DNA from: Juglans regia
Taxonomy: Eukaryota > Streptophyta > Magnoliopsida > Fagales > Juglandaceae
Assembly: GCF_001411555.2 (NCBI RefSeq)
Contig: NC_049905.1
Location: 4,650,001 to 4,714,000, forward strand
DNA: 64,000 nucleotides
Reading direction: 5' to 3'
The notes beneath the pieces were generated by a model. The model saw nothing but the letters and a program-made list of their open reading frames with translations. It was not told the DNA's origin and did no database searches. Numbering within the stretch: the stretch's first letter is position 1; each line of letters starts with the position of its first letter. A program made the position numbers and the translations under genes. Below, piece after piece: positions 22,401 through 34,419 of this stretch.

Positions 22401-25162
22401 AGTTTTCTTTCAAAACCACTGGTCAACTGTGGGAGATTCTGTTGAGCTGCTGTCATTGAATTGCTTAATCAGAGGTAGGATTCCAATCCATAAACCACAC
22501 CTTCATCACCCTCATTCCTATGAAGAGAACCCCTGTGCTTGTAACTGACTACAGACCCATCAGCCTTTCCAATGTATTTTACAAAATCAATTCAAAGGTT
22601 GTTGCCAATAGACTCAAAAGCATACAGCCACACTTGATCTCAAACCCTCAGAGTGCCTTTGTCCAAGGAAGACTGATATCTGACAACACTATCGTGGCCT
22701 ATGAACTACTTCACTCCATGCAAAATAGGATGAGAAGACAAAAAGAGGGGTACATAGCTCTCAATCTCGATATGAGCAAGGCCTATGACAGGCTTGAATG
22801 AAGCCTTTTACAAGATTTGATGCAAAAAACGGGGTTTGAAAGTGGCTGGATTGACCTTATTATGTAGTGTGTGTCTGTAGTTTCCTACTCAATCCTCCTA
22901 ACTGGCTCCCCTCAAACCAACTTCACACCTTCAAGGGGAATTAGACAAGGATACCCCTTTTCTCCTTACCTCTTCATTCTATGTTCAGAAATGTTCAGTT
23001 TTGCTTTGAACCAAGCTTAACAGAGGGGTCTTATCTGAGGATTTCATATAGCTTGAGGTTCTTTGTCTATTAACTACCTATTTTTTGCAGATGAAAACCT
23101 TGGTTTTTGCAAGACTCCCTCAAATGAATGGTGTAGGCTGCATGGTATTCTAAGCTCCTATGAACAAGCCTCTGGTCAGAGACTCAACCTAGAAAAAACC
23201 TCCATCTTCTTCAGCAAAAAGACCAAGCAGGTTACTCACCATTCCATAGGGGCCATGGCAGGGATCCAAGTCTCTGGTCCTTTTGATAAATACTTAGGCA
23301 TGCCTTCCTATATTGGCAAGCAGAAATCCAAGGCCTTCAATCCAATTCTAGACAGGATCAAATCTCTGATGGGAAGCTGGAAGACTAACCTGATTTTACA
23401 AGTAGGGAAGGAGATACTTCTGAAATTTGTCATTTAGTCCATACCCACTTACTCCATGGGAACTTTCAAAATTCCTAAGGGTATCTTGAGAAACATCAAC
23501 AAGTTTATGCAGTCCTTCTGGTGGGGGCTAAAAGAGCAGAAATCGAAGCTACATTGGCTAAGTTGGAAGGGCCTAGGCATATCCAAGCAGGATGGGGGTC
23601 TTGGTTTTAGGGAGTTTGAAAATTTCAACCTAGCTCTACTGGCCAAACAAGGTTGGAGATTACTCACTCACTCCTCCTCTTTAGTTGCACGAGTTCTACA
23701 AGCAAAATACTATCTTCATGCTGACTCCCCTACTGCAAAAGTTAGGACTTGCGACTCCTTTGTATGGAAAAACATTACAGTAGCTAGATCTCTCCTCCTC
23801 GAAGGCCTAATCTGGAAAATTGGTAATGGTAAGAAGGTCAAAATCTAGTCTGATAAATGGATCCCTATCCCCACTTCTTTTAGAATCCAATCTCCACCCA
23901 AGACCATTGAACTTGAGGCCACTGTTTCTTCCCTTATTGACCATGACACTCTCCAATGGAATCTACCTTTACTCTATGACATCTTCAATGAATCTGAGGC
24001 CACCACCATCTCAAAACTTCCTATTAGCCCCTACAATAGTCCTGATTAGTTGGCTTGGTAATGTACTACCAATAGAAAATTCTCTATGAAGTTTGCATAT
24101 CACCTCCAAGTATCCCTTTCTGCAGACAACCTTGGACAATCCTCATGTCCTCCAAGTTCTCCTGCCTTGTGGAACCATATCTGGCATTTACAAGTCCCAA
24201 ATTCTGCCAATATGTTTTTGTGGCGATCTACAAAGGACATTCTTCCCACTAAGGTAAACCTGCACAAAAGAAAGGTGGTTGACTCACCCCTTTGCCCAGT
24301 CTGCCTGCTTCATCCTGAGACTATTTCTCATTTTCTTTGGACCAGCGAAGCTGCTTAGGATGTTTGGAGTTGCAGCTCGAGAAGGCTCCAAAAGTGTAGC
24401 ATCCATGAGGCACCTTTTAATTTGATCTTGGATGAGCTTTTTTCGACTCTGCCTATGGAGGATCAGACTGCAGTGGCCCTTACAACCAAGCAGCTTTGGC
24501 ACATGAGAAATAAATGGGTTTTCGAGTCTCAGTTCCTTTCCCCCCAACAAGTTACCAAGCAAGTTTCCACAAGCTTACCAGAGCTTCACATGCTTAAGGG
24601 GGTCCAAGAAAAAAAGGTATCTCTGGCCTCATCCCCATCTCAGTGGTGCAAACCTTTCTTCAATCACTACAAAATCAACTGGGATGCAGCCATCGATAAA
24701 GTTCATTGCAGGGTAGGTACAGGAGTGGTCATTAGGGACTGGAATGTTTGTGTCACTACCACCTTAAGATCCACCTGTGCCTCCTTCCTTGACCCTTTGC
24801 TAGGGGAAGCCATTGCAGCACTGAGAGCAGTTAAATTCTGTGCTGAACTAGGCCTGAGAACTATCATCCTTGAAGGAGACTCATTGAACGTGGTGAATGC
24901 CATCAATGGATAGGAGGAAAGTTGGAGTTTAGTTGGTCTTCTCATCTTGGATATCAAGAAGCTGTTGAAACAAGTAGGAGTATGGCAAGTTAAACATGTT
25001 CCTCGACAGACCAATGCAGTGGCTCACTGCTTGGCCAAGAGTTCACTAGACCTCCCTGAGAAGTCTATTCATGTAGAGGATTATCCTCATTGTATTCACA
25101 ACGTCCTTGGTTGATTTATTAATACAATTTCAACCTTTTCTCAAAAAATAAAAATAAAAATC
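19440..25162 (+). pseudogene. Nearly full-length L1-type LINE (copy C), inactivated
   Basis: ORF1 has a shortened N-terminus near 19539 and a DUF4283 domain at 20254-20530 (KVWKTNGCLTFKDIARN, FDRYLVSLQECKCGVAL, PFCIQLHDLPFVGMNKN). ORF2 begins near 21019 (MKTLCWNCRGIGNP). The endonuclease is broken by stops. RT pieces at 22177-23437 include [53 protein letters not shown] and FFADENLGF. A zf-RVT segment lies near 24160-24350 and RNase H at 24660-25110 (INWDAAID, LGEAIAAL, ILEGDSLNV, NAVAHCLAK). The A-rich tail is at about 25140-25162. I could not find its target duplication. The FADE in place of FADD and the many stops make it dead. Confidence 0.9.
19664..20242. mobile_element. Non-autonomous hAT-type element inside LINE ORF1 (copy C)
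   Basis: It has TAGGGGTG and CACCCCTA ends. The duplications are TTTAAAGC (19656-19663) and TTCAAAGC (20243-20250), one base different. It is at exactly the same LINE position as 947-1526, so it was present before the segment was duplicated. Confidence 0.9.
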
Positions 25163-25544
25163 AAATGCATTAGTTCAACCTATGTTAATTTGTAAATTTT
25201 ATTTTTTATAATGTTTTTAGACTTATATGCGCATATATATACATAAAATACAATACATATATAAGCTATGCTATAACTATACTCATCCACTAGTCACATC
25301 ACATTGTATTGATGTATTATTCACCACTTAATAAATAAATTCTTACTTTTTAAAATAATAAATTTAATTATTCATGAATAATGTTAAATCGCTGCCGAAA
25401 ATGAGAATAAGAAAAGGATTTGAGATCAACAAAAAATAATAAGGACTTGTTTATCCATCATTATATCATATTCCGTTTCCAACAAACTTGGATGAATGAG
25501 GTGACGTAATAAAATAAATTTTATTAATGATAATACTTTCATTA
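25163..25544. other. AT-rich spacer
   Basis: Nothing supportable was seen. There is short TATA-rich sequence around 25230-25260. Confidence 0.6.
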
Positions 25545-25554
25545 ACTTGCCCGC

Positions 25555-26259
25555 AGTGGCGGAGCTAGATAGAGCTTGAGGGAGCCATGGGACCTCCTCC
25601 AAAGTTTATAATTTCCTTATTCTCCTATGCTTTCTAAAATCTTGTAAAATTTCAATATATATAGATATGTCTCTATCTAATTTTTTCCTATAATCCCTAG
25701 ATTTTGTATAATTTCTATATTTGATCTATTTTCAAGGATGTGACCGCACTAAAATTAAATTAAAACTAAGATTAGGAGAAATAATAAACTATTAACATTG
25801 ACCCCAAAGTTTTTTATTATACAGCATTAAGTTTCTTAATATAGAATTCAAAGTGAAAATATAAGAAAAACCATTTAAAATTGATAATTTATATGAAAAA
25901 TTGTAGAGATGATTTATCCTCTAAACTTCATTGAGCAAGGACAAGCTTAGATATTAGAATGAAATATGACATTCTAAAAGATCATTTGATAATTTCTATG
26001 AAAAAATAATTTCTAAATATTTCATATTTACAAAACTAATAATGGATGAATATTATTATATGAAATATTGTCGTAAAAAATCTAAAACAAACTTTAAGTT
26101 GTATTTTTAAAATTTTATTTCTACATTATTTGAAAAATTATCGAGATTTAATTTTATTTACAGTTGTACTTTAAGATTTTGTAATATTTTTAAATTTTAC
26201 AAAAATATCTTGTGCAGTAGAAAAGTTGCCCCCTAAAAAAAATTACTGGTTCTGCCACT
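25555..26259. mobile_element. Mutator-like MITE, 705 bp
   Basis: The termini AGTGGCGGAGCTAG and CTGGTTCTGCCACT are inverted repeats. The flanks ACTTGCCCGC (25545-25554) and ACTTGCATGC (26260-26269) match in 8 of 10 positions. A target duplication of about 10 bp is typical of Mutator-like elements. The interior is AT-rich and non-coding. Confidence 0.7.
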
Positions 26260-26269
26260 ACTTGCATGC

Positions 26270-26313
26270 ATGTGCACATACATACATACACACACATACA
26301 TGCAGATACATAC

Positions 26314-26365
<52 letters not shown>
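26270..26365. repeat. Compound CA/TA microsatellite
   Basis: Alternating ACATACA, then (TA)n, then (CA)n. It is next to the right end of the Mutator-like MITE. Confidence 0.9.
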
Positions 26366-26366
<1 letters not shown>

Positions 26367-26486
26367 TGTATGAATAGATATATCGCTCCCTAATATATAT
26401 ATTAAAAGTATCAATTATGATGACTCATAATGAGAAACTTCACTTTGACACATCCGAAACATACATATTAACAACTTCTCATCCTT

Positions 26487-26542
26487 ACTAAAGCCTAAGA
26501 AATTGAAAATTCTACTCATCATCTCCACACCACACACCACAC

Positions 26543-26598
<56 letters not shown>

Positions 26599-26745
26599 CT
26601 TTTTCTCTTCTCTTACCAAATGTGTGGTATATGGATTATTAGTAGAAGAATTCAATTAATTTAAGAAGTATAAAAAAAATAATAAATAAATAAAAATAAG
26701 TGTGGTGTGTGGGATAATATGCAAAACTCTAAGAATTAGCCATAA
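26487..26745. mobile_element. Probable MITE with an internal 50-T run
   Basis: The left part (GAAAATTCTACTCATC, CCACACCACACACC) and the right part (GTGTGGTGTGTGGG, CAAAACTCTAAGAATT) are complementary with mismatches. A run of T at 26547-26596 lies inside. The target duplication is not clear. The 50-T run may be partly an assembly or polymerase artefact. Confidence 0.5.
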
Positions 26746-27096
26746 ATATTAGTGTCTCTAAATGATTTTCATTATGCACGATAACAAATTGTCTTCGCCA
26801 GCTCGATAATCATGATGCCAAAGTGTAATTTTGTGTTGCCTTATGATTTTCAATATCATCAATAAAATTAGCAAATTCATTCATTAAAGAATTTATCTTA
26901 AATTAGGATGTGGGATAAATGATGATTTTACACCCTCAAACCAAAAAATTTCACATCCATTTTTCATCACAAGCAAAACAAACCCAATCACACACAAAAT
27001 ATATATATATATATTTATTTTTTTAAAAAATGATTATGGTTGCTCACCATAGATAGCTAGATTTCGATTGTTGGAATTCTGCCGCTACTAGCCCTT

Positions 27097-27499
27097 TTTT
27101 CTTTTTTTTTTTTTATAAGAAAACAAACTTTCATTCATAAGAACAAATTACATGTCAATCTGATCAAACCAAAGTACATGAGTTACAAACGCTGGAACCT
27201 CGTCCCACCACATATGCACATCATCTACATTCCATGCAAACCGTGCTAAAGTATGGGCCACCCCATTTCCATCCCTATAAACATGCTGAACATTTGAATT
27301 TCTGAAAAGCTGCATGAGCCCTTTAACATCCTGAATCAGATTCCCATTTGATGATAAAGTCTCTTGGCTATCTTGCAATTCCTGTACCACAACTAGACAA
27401 TCAGATTCGACCACCAAGTTAGGAATCCCAAGTGGAAGACAAAATTGTAGTCCTCTCAACACAGCTAGCAACTCGATTGTGGCAGGTTCATCAACATTG
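27097..27499 (-). mobile_element. 5'-truncated LINE insertion (RNase H end only)
   Basis: A perfect 19-bp duplication (TCTGCCGCTACTAGCCCTT at 27078-27096 and 27500-27518) flanks it. The poly-A tail is the T-rich stretch at 27097-27113. The frame on the minus strand from about 27499 to 27148 reads LLAVLRGLQFCLPLGIPNL, VVESDCLVVVQELQDSQE and GNGVAHTLARFAWN, the C-terminal half of a LINE RNase H. The homologous site at 29940-29958 is empty. A clean 5'-truncated target-primed insertion and a fairly recent one. Confidence 0.92.
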
Positions 27500-28028
27500 T
27501 CTGCCGCTACTAGCCCTTGCTTGCCTTGGATTCTTGGTAATTATGATTATTTTGGTCGCAACCCCGAGATACGAACTAAGCAATGATAAGAGATCATGAT
27601 CTGAAAACTAATTAGGGTTGGTAATTTTTTGGGGACGAAACTCCCTATTTTAGGGCTTTAATAGTAATCCTATGTCTTCTATTTTATTTTACAAATTGCA
27701 AAATCATTATGTGGCAACCTCGTTAGGATCATCAAGGTAAGTAAATAACTATATATAGATACATAAATAAATAAGAAAACAAGGTAGTTATGTGTTATGT
27801 TACAATTTTATATTTATAACAAAAAATATATATGATGCAGATACTTTAAGCCCCGCATTTCTATCATGTAAATTTGATTGTTATTTCGTGGACACTCGTC
27901 TTATTCGTATTTGTGCTCTACAAATATGCATACTAATAACCATTCTTCCAAAACCATTTTTTTTTTTTAAGTAGGATATCTCTTGCTGCCATTTTCAGAT
28001 GTGACCGCAATACCTTGTTCCAAAATCA

Positions 28029-28034
28029 TATAAA
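28029..28034 (+). promoter_or_regulatory. TATA box of RALF pseudogene D
   Basis: TATAAA lies 80 bp before the ATG at 28109, in the same context (TATAAATTGATCAGCATAG) as at 46606. Confidence 0.5.
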
Positions 28035-28108
28035 TTGATCAGCATAGAAAGTATTGCCAAAAAGGGCGTCTTGACAGGCTAAAAATGACTTATTTTAGAG
28101 GGTTAACA

Positions 28109-28325
28109 TGAGGTCATGGTTCTGATGTTTGGTTCTCATAAGCATGGTGGTGTTAGGGGCTACTGATGCAACTAATCTAAGTTGGTCGCGATATCTTTAT
28201 CCATGCAAGTGGTTCAGAGTCCTACCCCCAGGTTTCCTAAACAAGGGGCCCTATGAAAGAAGCAAACCACTACACTCGAGATTGCAACAAGATTTTTCAT
28301 TGCCGCGACGGACTTAGCACCGGTA
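28109..28325 (+). pseudogene. RALF-like peptide gene, inactivated
   Basis: The frame begins MRSWF and then has TGA where the 46-48 kb copies have Trp (TGG). After that the signal peptide CLVLISMVVLGATDA is still readable. The second mature cysteine is lost (PPGF in place of PLGC). A one-base frameshift near 28255 separates the first part from the conserved C-terminus KEANHYTRDCNKIFHC (28256 onward) ending at TACTTAA. At least three inactivating changes are present, so no peptide is expected. It shares the flanks of the intact copies. Confidence 0.85.
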
Positions 28326-29885
28326 CTTAAAAATCAAGCCAACAAAATTAATATTATGTTTAGCAATATATAGAAGATTTCCAATGCAAACATGTTTTAA
28401 CCCAAATATCTTTTTCTCTTTCCTTCAAGAAAGTTTTCCCCTAATTGTTAGTGGCACATGAAGGAGCGGTAACTTAATTTTGTATGGTGTTTGAAAGGGT
28501 ATGTTTGAAAGGAGCAGTAACTAGTTAGGTGGAACAACAAGGTACGTATGTTGGGAAGTGTATTAGGTCCATGAACTTTACTTTGTTTCAGTGCTCTTCT
28601 TCCAAAAAACAAAAAAAGAAAGAAAAAAGAAAAGAAAAAAGAAATAGTTAATTTGAAAGGGAATGAAAGCCATATGAAAGTTCAATAATATTATATCCTC
28701 ATGTGTATCTATTTCTTATTCTTCTTTGGAAAAAAGCCTTTTCCATTATTTGTTTTCTATTTCTTCCTCAACCCCTTCTTCTTTTTTAATTTATTTTCTA
28801 CTTCGTATTAAGAAAATTAAAAAGCAATCTATGCAGCTTTTCCTTGCAAGCCGCTCTTTTTAATATCTATACACAAATATCGACCAGCTAAAGGGACCAA
28901 AATTATGGTCTTTAATTGCCCTTAAAAAATATGGCTGCTCTAATCGTCTCTGATAAAATTAGAACAGTCTAAATATAGTTATTCTATTTTTAAGCCATGT
29001 AAAACACATCATCTATATTACTTAAATGACAATATTTGATTTGTTAGATTCAAATTTTAAAATTTATATTCTAAATAAAATTATGATATGTAAACACTTT
29101 ATCCGGTGGCTAGCTATACACACTGTCTTAAGAATAGAAGTTTTTTTTTATCTAAATACGATGAGAAGTAGAAGGTCTATAAATAAAATATAAGTGTTAA
29201 TTTCTACAGAAATCTTATACAAGTAACTACATAAATTAATTTGACTTAATGTGGCACGCTATATATATTTTACAATAAAAATAGGTTTACATCTAACACA
29301 TTACACTAAACCACGCCAGATCGCAAACTTCCTTGTATAAAATTTCTATATAAATCAAATATTTTTCTAAATAAAGAATTTCACACTGATATATTTTTAT
29401 ATAGGGTACCCTATATATGCACACAAGTGCAAATTGTCTTTTTGTTTTTTGTTTTAAGCATTTTCTAAACATCCTTAATAATTAATAAAAAATAAAAAAT
29501 AAATTACAACTTCACTAATAGTCACTTCCTTAACCATTAAGAAAAATTAAGAAATTTTAAAAAATTAAATATATGAGTGGGCACATTTGAGAGTCATATA
29601 ACTATCATTTTTCTTTTGATATTATACGTCGGATCTAATGAGATTTACTATCAAATATACTATGTCAAATTTCGTCAATTTAAAAAATAATTTTTCCACA
29701 AAGGAAACATTTCTCACTTGGATTTCTTGTCTATACCTTCAAATTAAGCGTAGCACTTGAAAACTTGCAAGACTCATAACCTTATATATTGACACAAAAA
29801 CTATATTAATAATTATTTTAATTATATTCATTTCATTTGTTAGCATCTGAATGCTGAGTAATAGGTAGTCAGATTTCATATATTT

Positions 29886-30357
29886 CAAAAAATGATTATG
29901 GTTGCTGGCCACCATATATAGCCAGATTTCGATTGTTGGGATTCTGCCACTACTAGCCATTGCAAGCCTTGGATTCTTGTTAATTATAATTACTCTAGTA
30001 GCATCCCGAGATACAAACTAAGCGATGATAAGAAATGATATGAAAACTAATTAGAGTTGGTAGTTTTGCTGGGTCAAAACTTCCTATTTTCGGACTTTAA
30101 TAACAATAATCCTTTATCTTCTATTCTATTTTAAAAATTGTAAAATCATTATGTGACAACGTGTGGTTGGAGTTTTATCACATCCTAATCAGAGCAGTGC
30201 TCCCCTCACAAAGGGAGCTAATTGAATGAATTTAACTAAACAATTAGAAAAATATTCTTAATTATCTTTTTAACCATATCCTATTAACATCTCCTAAAGC
30301 AATATCAAGTGACGAAAAAATAAAATATGATAGTTTTTTATAGACCACATACATGAA
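29886..30357 (+). repeat. RALF unit, 5' part only (unit E')
   Basis: It repeats the start of unit D (ATGATTATGGTTGCTGGCC..., the empty LINE site, ACTTTAATAACAATAATCC) and then matches 45268-45540. It stops at about 30357, before any RALF coding sequence, where GC-rich element sequence begins. Confidence 0.75.
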
Positions 30358-33300
30358 TGGCATGCATGGCAGCGCAACAAGAAGCTCATGACAGCCCGTC
30401 GTGAATTTGCAGGACCTGCCGATGGCCATAGTTAGGTTTATTGGCGCCCTCTGTACCTGACACTGGGGCACCCTACGCCAGCGGCTAATGTACGGGCTCC
30501 ACGACCATGCAAGGCAGTGGACATCTGGAAATGCCACGGAGCTGCCACGGCGCGCGCGGGAGCGGCACCGATGGTCACTTGCGTAACCACTGGCGCCGTC
30601 TATCCTCGTGGGGACGGTCTGCAACCGCCCCTCACAGTGGGGACCTTACCATGCAGTCCCCATGCTTGAGACCACACGTGGCCAATTTTCTCCTCGGCCC
30701 AGTCGCACCGTGGCACGGTGGGGGTGCCGGCGGCCACCATGTGGATCGTCGGCATTTTCTGGCCCACCTGAATGCCATCTCCTTGGCCAATGGAGGTATT
30801 TGTCAGCCATGCACTGCGACCAAGGAATACATGGCCACGAACACTGGACTACGTGGCCATTAACTGGAGGGCAGACCACTCCACGACTACTGCATTTGTT
30901 GCCGTGCAACCTGCTCGGCCACTAACTGGTGGGCAGACCTCCACTCCACGACAACAAACATCAGCACACATCTCCACGGCCATGGGCCACCCCTAAGACA
31001 CGTCACACTGCCCATGCAAGTTTGCAACATGCAACACACGTTGCATGAACCATGTAACGTGCACACCAATCGCATTCGCTTGACCGCCACGTGCACAGCT
31101 CTGGACGCCTTGCATGTCACACGCACGCACGATCGGTACCCTGCATTATCCGTGCACATCTTGGATGACCGCCACCTCAGCCAAGTGGAAGCAGGCAGCC
31201 AACACCAGATACCTCAGCCAAGTGCGAGCAAGCAGCTAACGCCAGATACCTCAGCCAAGCATGCACCTAAAAAAAAAGAGAGAGAAAGAAGAACAAGAAA
31301 AAGAAAGAAAAAAAAAATGGAAGTGGAAATAAAAATGAGGAGCGAAGAAGAGAAGAAATGAAAAAATAGCAGCGAAAAACTTTGGTCAAGCAACGGACAG
31401 ACGACAGAGGAAAAAAAAAAGAAAAGAGAAAGAAGAAGAAGAAAAAGGAAGAAAAAAAGAAAAAAATGGAAGTGAAAATAAAAATAAGGAGCGAGGAAGA
31501 AAAGAAACGACAGAACAGTAGTGGGCAACTTCGGTCAAGTAGCAGACAGACAACAGCAAATAAAATAAAATAAAATAAAAAAAGAGAAGAAGAAGGAAAA
31601 AATCAGTCATGGCGGCAAACTATTTTGGTTTGTCTACTTCAAAACTTACATAGATTTTGTTTTCACTAATATGATTGATTCTTGTAGCAACTTACCTCCC
31701 CGGGAGGCAAAAAGGGAAATGTAAGCCTAAAATGTTGTCTTATCACTCTTGTTGAGGAGTGCGGGTTGGCCCTTGTTCACCCGAAGACAGAATCTCCGCC
31801 AACAAAATTTACATTAGCGAAATCTCCATCAACAACTTACCTCCTCGCGGGCTGTGAGGAAAAAATGAAAAGGTTGGCCTAAAAGGTTGTCTTATTCCTC
31901 TCGCGGATGAGTGCAGGTCGGCCCTTGACCACCCGAAGACAAAGTATCCCCCAACGGAATCTTCATCAATAGAATCTTCATCAAACTTATCTGCACCAAT
32001 GGAATCTCCAGCAACAGAATGACAAATGGATAATGCCTCAGACCTTTACTAGACCCAAGCAAGACAACTCAGGTTTGGGAATTTCGTACTTGTGATTGAA
32101 AAATATTTGTGCTAACAGGTTTGACTTTTGCAACATCTTACTTTCTCGTGAGGGTCAACAGACTGGTCCAACCTTAAGGCGGCTCGGCCTGCCTCACGGT
32201 GAAGTGCGGGTTTAGTCTTTTGACTACCCGACACTACTTTCGAAACAACATAAAGCAATCGGGCATCTTTTGCTTACCTTCCCGCGGGGGTCAATGGGTG
32301 GGTCTAGCCTTAAGGCAGCCCGACCTGCCTCGCAACGAAATGCGGGTCCAGTTGGCCCGACATTACTTTTTAGATAACATCTCCAATAGTCGACACTGGG
32401 TGTTCACGCTCATGCCATAACCATTGCCAGCAGGTTGCCTTCGAGAACGAGCATTCGGAGTTAACGTGCCTCCAAACTCCACAACCACTTGAAGTGGGCT
32501 CAGAGGGTCGACGGTCTCCCAGACAACTTCACGTGGGTTACAACAAATATACTCTAACACTAACTGTAATTCACATCAGAAAAGAAAAATTCATCAACGT
32601 CATTGAAAACGAGGACGCTGGAAGAACGTATGCATTTCGACAAAACTTAGGGCGAGTCCAGTCTTACGAACTACTCGACCCTTTACCATTTTTTTTTTTA
32701 TATAAAAGTCAATAGGCGGGAAAGGTCAGGGATCGTCGGGCCTCCCAGGTGTCCGAATTTGTGGGCATGTCACTAGATTGCCAGGCCAACTTTCATACGC
32801 GCTTCGTGCGGTCGAGCTTACCTCGCCAAGACGGGCTTTGTGCTCGCACTCCATGAGGTCGAGCCTACCTCCCGCTTACCTCACCATAATCGACCAACTT
32901 TCGTATGTACTCCAAGCGGTCGAGCCTACGTTCCACTTATCTAGCCAGGACGTGTACGCACTTTACGCATCTTACGAGGTTGAGCCCATCTCTCGCCTAA
33001 TCTCGCGCTAGGGAATCTTTACTGCTTAACTTAAGAAGAATGAGTGACCATGGCCAGCTCTCAAAATTTATTTCTCTACGAACAGAGGTGGATCGGTTCG
33101 ATTACATATTTTGCCTTGAAAAGATTCTCAAGGTCACAAACTAACCTTAAGAATCGCGGGCGACTGTGAAGGGGTAAAATACACTAGGCCCAAAAATAGT
33201 TTCTAAGACCCAACCCATCAAGAGGGTCATCACTAGAAAACAAAATCTGAGAGAATGAGAGGGGACAAGAAGGGGCTAGGGGTGAGGGTGTCAGGAGGCA

Positions 33301-33800
33301 TGGAAGTGTCAGGAGAAAGTGGGAAAGGGAGAGGGGGTTAGACACGCAAAGCAGACATCTCTCACTACTACGGAGGGGCACGCGAGTAGAGGGTCAGATA
33401 AAAGGGGCTGGGTGCCTACTGTTTCAGTGACTCTTGGACTTCTAACTTCTTTTCGACTCGGGGACTTTTTTATTCTTCTTTGACTGCTTCTTTTTTATTC
33501 TTCAACTTGTGAGCTTCAGAGAGAACCGATTCTCCAACAAATAGACTTGTATCTCCCATTGTACAGTGAGAAATGAGAGGTTATGAGAGACTGTAAAAAA
33601 GCTTATTATAGTGGAATCTCACACCCCCAAACCCCCGTGGACGTAGGCGTAGTACTGAACTGCATAAATCTGTATGTTCATCTCTTTTTATTTCCTCTGC
33701 ATTTAAATATTGTTCACCGCCATCGATGTACGCACCAACATCGTATAGCTGCACCGGACCTTTGATGAGGGCTCCAAGCAACACCGATCAAGGCTCAGCC
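30358..33800 (+). mobile_element. Probable Tat-like Gypsy LTR remnant, non-coding
   Basis: Two primer-site-like motifs occur: TTGGCGCCCTCTG near 30441 and TGGCGCCGTCTATCC at 30590, which resemble the region after the 5' LTR in plant Tat-type Gypsy elements. GC-rich sequence to 31260 is followed by purine-rich tracts (31268-31600), then degenerate direct repeats with ACCCGAAGACA (31790, 31934) and AAGGC.GC.CGACCTGCCTC (32180, 32315). The end, AGTGGAATCTCACACCCCC...GTGGACGTAGGC (33610-33650), resembles an LTR terminus. No gag or pol frame is readable and the boundaries are approximate. Confidence 0.4.
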
Positions 33801-33817
33801 CATCAAGAACTGTGCGC

Positions 33818-34280
33818 ACGAACATTGACTTTTGAATCATTGAGGCGGCTTCAGGCAGATATTTCTATCATCCTCTGTAAACTTGAGATGATATTTCCAC
33901 CTGCATTTTTTTATATTATGGTGCACCTCGCAATTCATTTACCAGACGAGGCATTACTTGCAGGACCAATTCAACACAGGTGGATGTACCCTTTTGAGAG
34001 GTATCTGGGGAATTTCAAGCATTATATCCGGAATAAAGCTCGTCCTTAGGGTTCAGTTGTGGGAGCCCACATTCATGTTGAGTGCTTGACTCTTTGCTCA
34101 ATATATGTAAATGATATTGAGACCAGATATCACCGTGTTGAAAGAAACTCAGGCATTCCAGAGTCATCCAATGAAGGATTTTTCTCGGTATTCTCACAAA
34201 AGGTGCGTCCGCTAGGGTCATCTAACACTCGAATGATGAAAAAAAAAACTCTTCGCAAGGGCCCACTGGTATGTGCTTAA
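33818..34280 (+). pseudogene. CACTA (En/Spm) transposase relic, DUF4218 part
   Basis: Translated pieces read LRRLQADISIILCKLEMIFP, then FFYIMVHLAIHLPDEALLAG, then PIQHRWMYPFERYLGNFKHY and, after a stop, GAHIHVECLTLCSIYVNDIE. This is the transposase-associated DUF4218 domain that follows the catalytic core in plant CACTA TNPD proteins. The N-terminal catalytic part is missing, probably lost at the junction with the Gypsy remnant. Confidence 0.85.
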
Positions 34281-34419
34281 TAATTGTGGTGAGATCAAGC
34301 ATTACCTAGAGTAAGTCGTTAATCTCTGTAGTTACTGAAGTACTTATCCAACCCATTTTCTAGTGCATAAAATAACAATATGTTTTTAGTGAGCATTGTA
34401 ACAAGATCAAAATAACATT

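Larger units (their letters stand above)
18124..25162 (+). repeat. Segmental duplicate copy C, the most complete
   Basis: This copy pairs with 235-4440 over the LINE 5' two-thirds and continues to the LINE 3' end. It differs by the 865-bp hAT at 18308-19172 and a short deletion in the ORF1 start (about 19530). It shares the big hAT junction with copy A, so A and C are closer relatives than B. Confidence 0.85.
27034..29885 (+). repeat. RALF-containing repeat unit D
   Basis: The unit starts with ATGATTATGGTTGCT and includes spacer, a LINE insertion, the RALF pseudogene at 28109 and a long 3' flank (28330-29885). The same order is found at 45268-47716 and 47717-51130, and its 5' part at 29886-30357. 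The 3' flank contains the conserved landmarks GCACATGAAGGAGC, CATATGAAAGTTC and TTCTATATAAATCAAA. It holds no other gene. Confidence 0.8.

Noticed and set aside
31214..31610. Phe/Leu/Ser-rich and Lys/Glu-rich frames
   Set aside because: They are translations of the purine-rich tract on its two strands. It looks like a simple-sequence or polypurine part of a retroelement.
33360..33372. CACTACTAC as a possible CACTA terminus
   Set aside because: No matching inverted TAGTG-type end or 3-bp duplication was found, and it sits in the LTR-like part of the Gypsy remnant.
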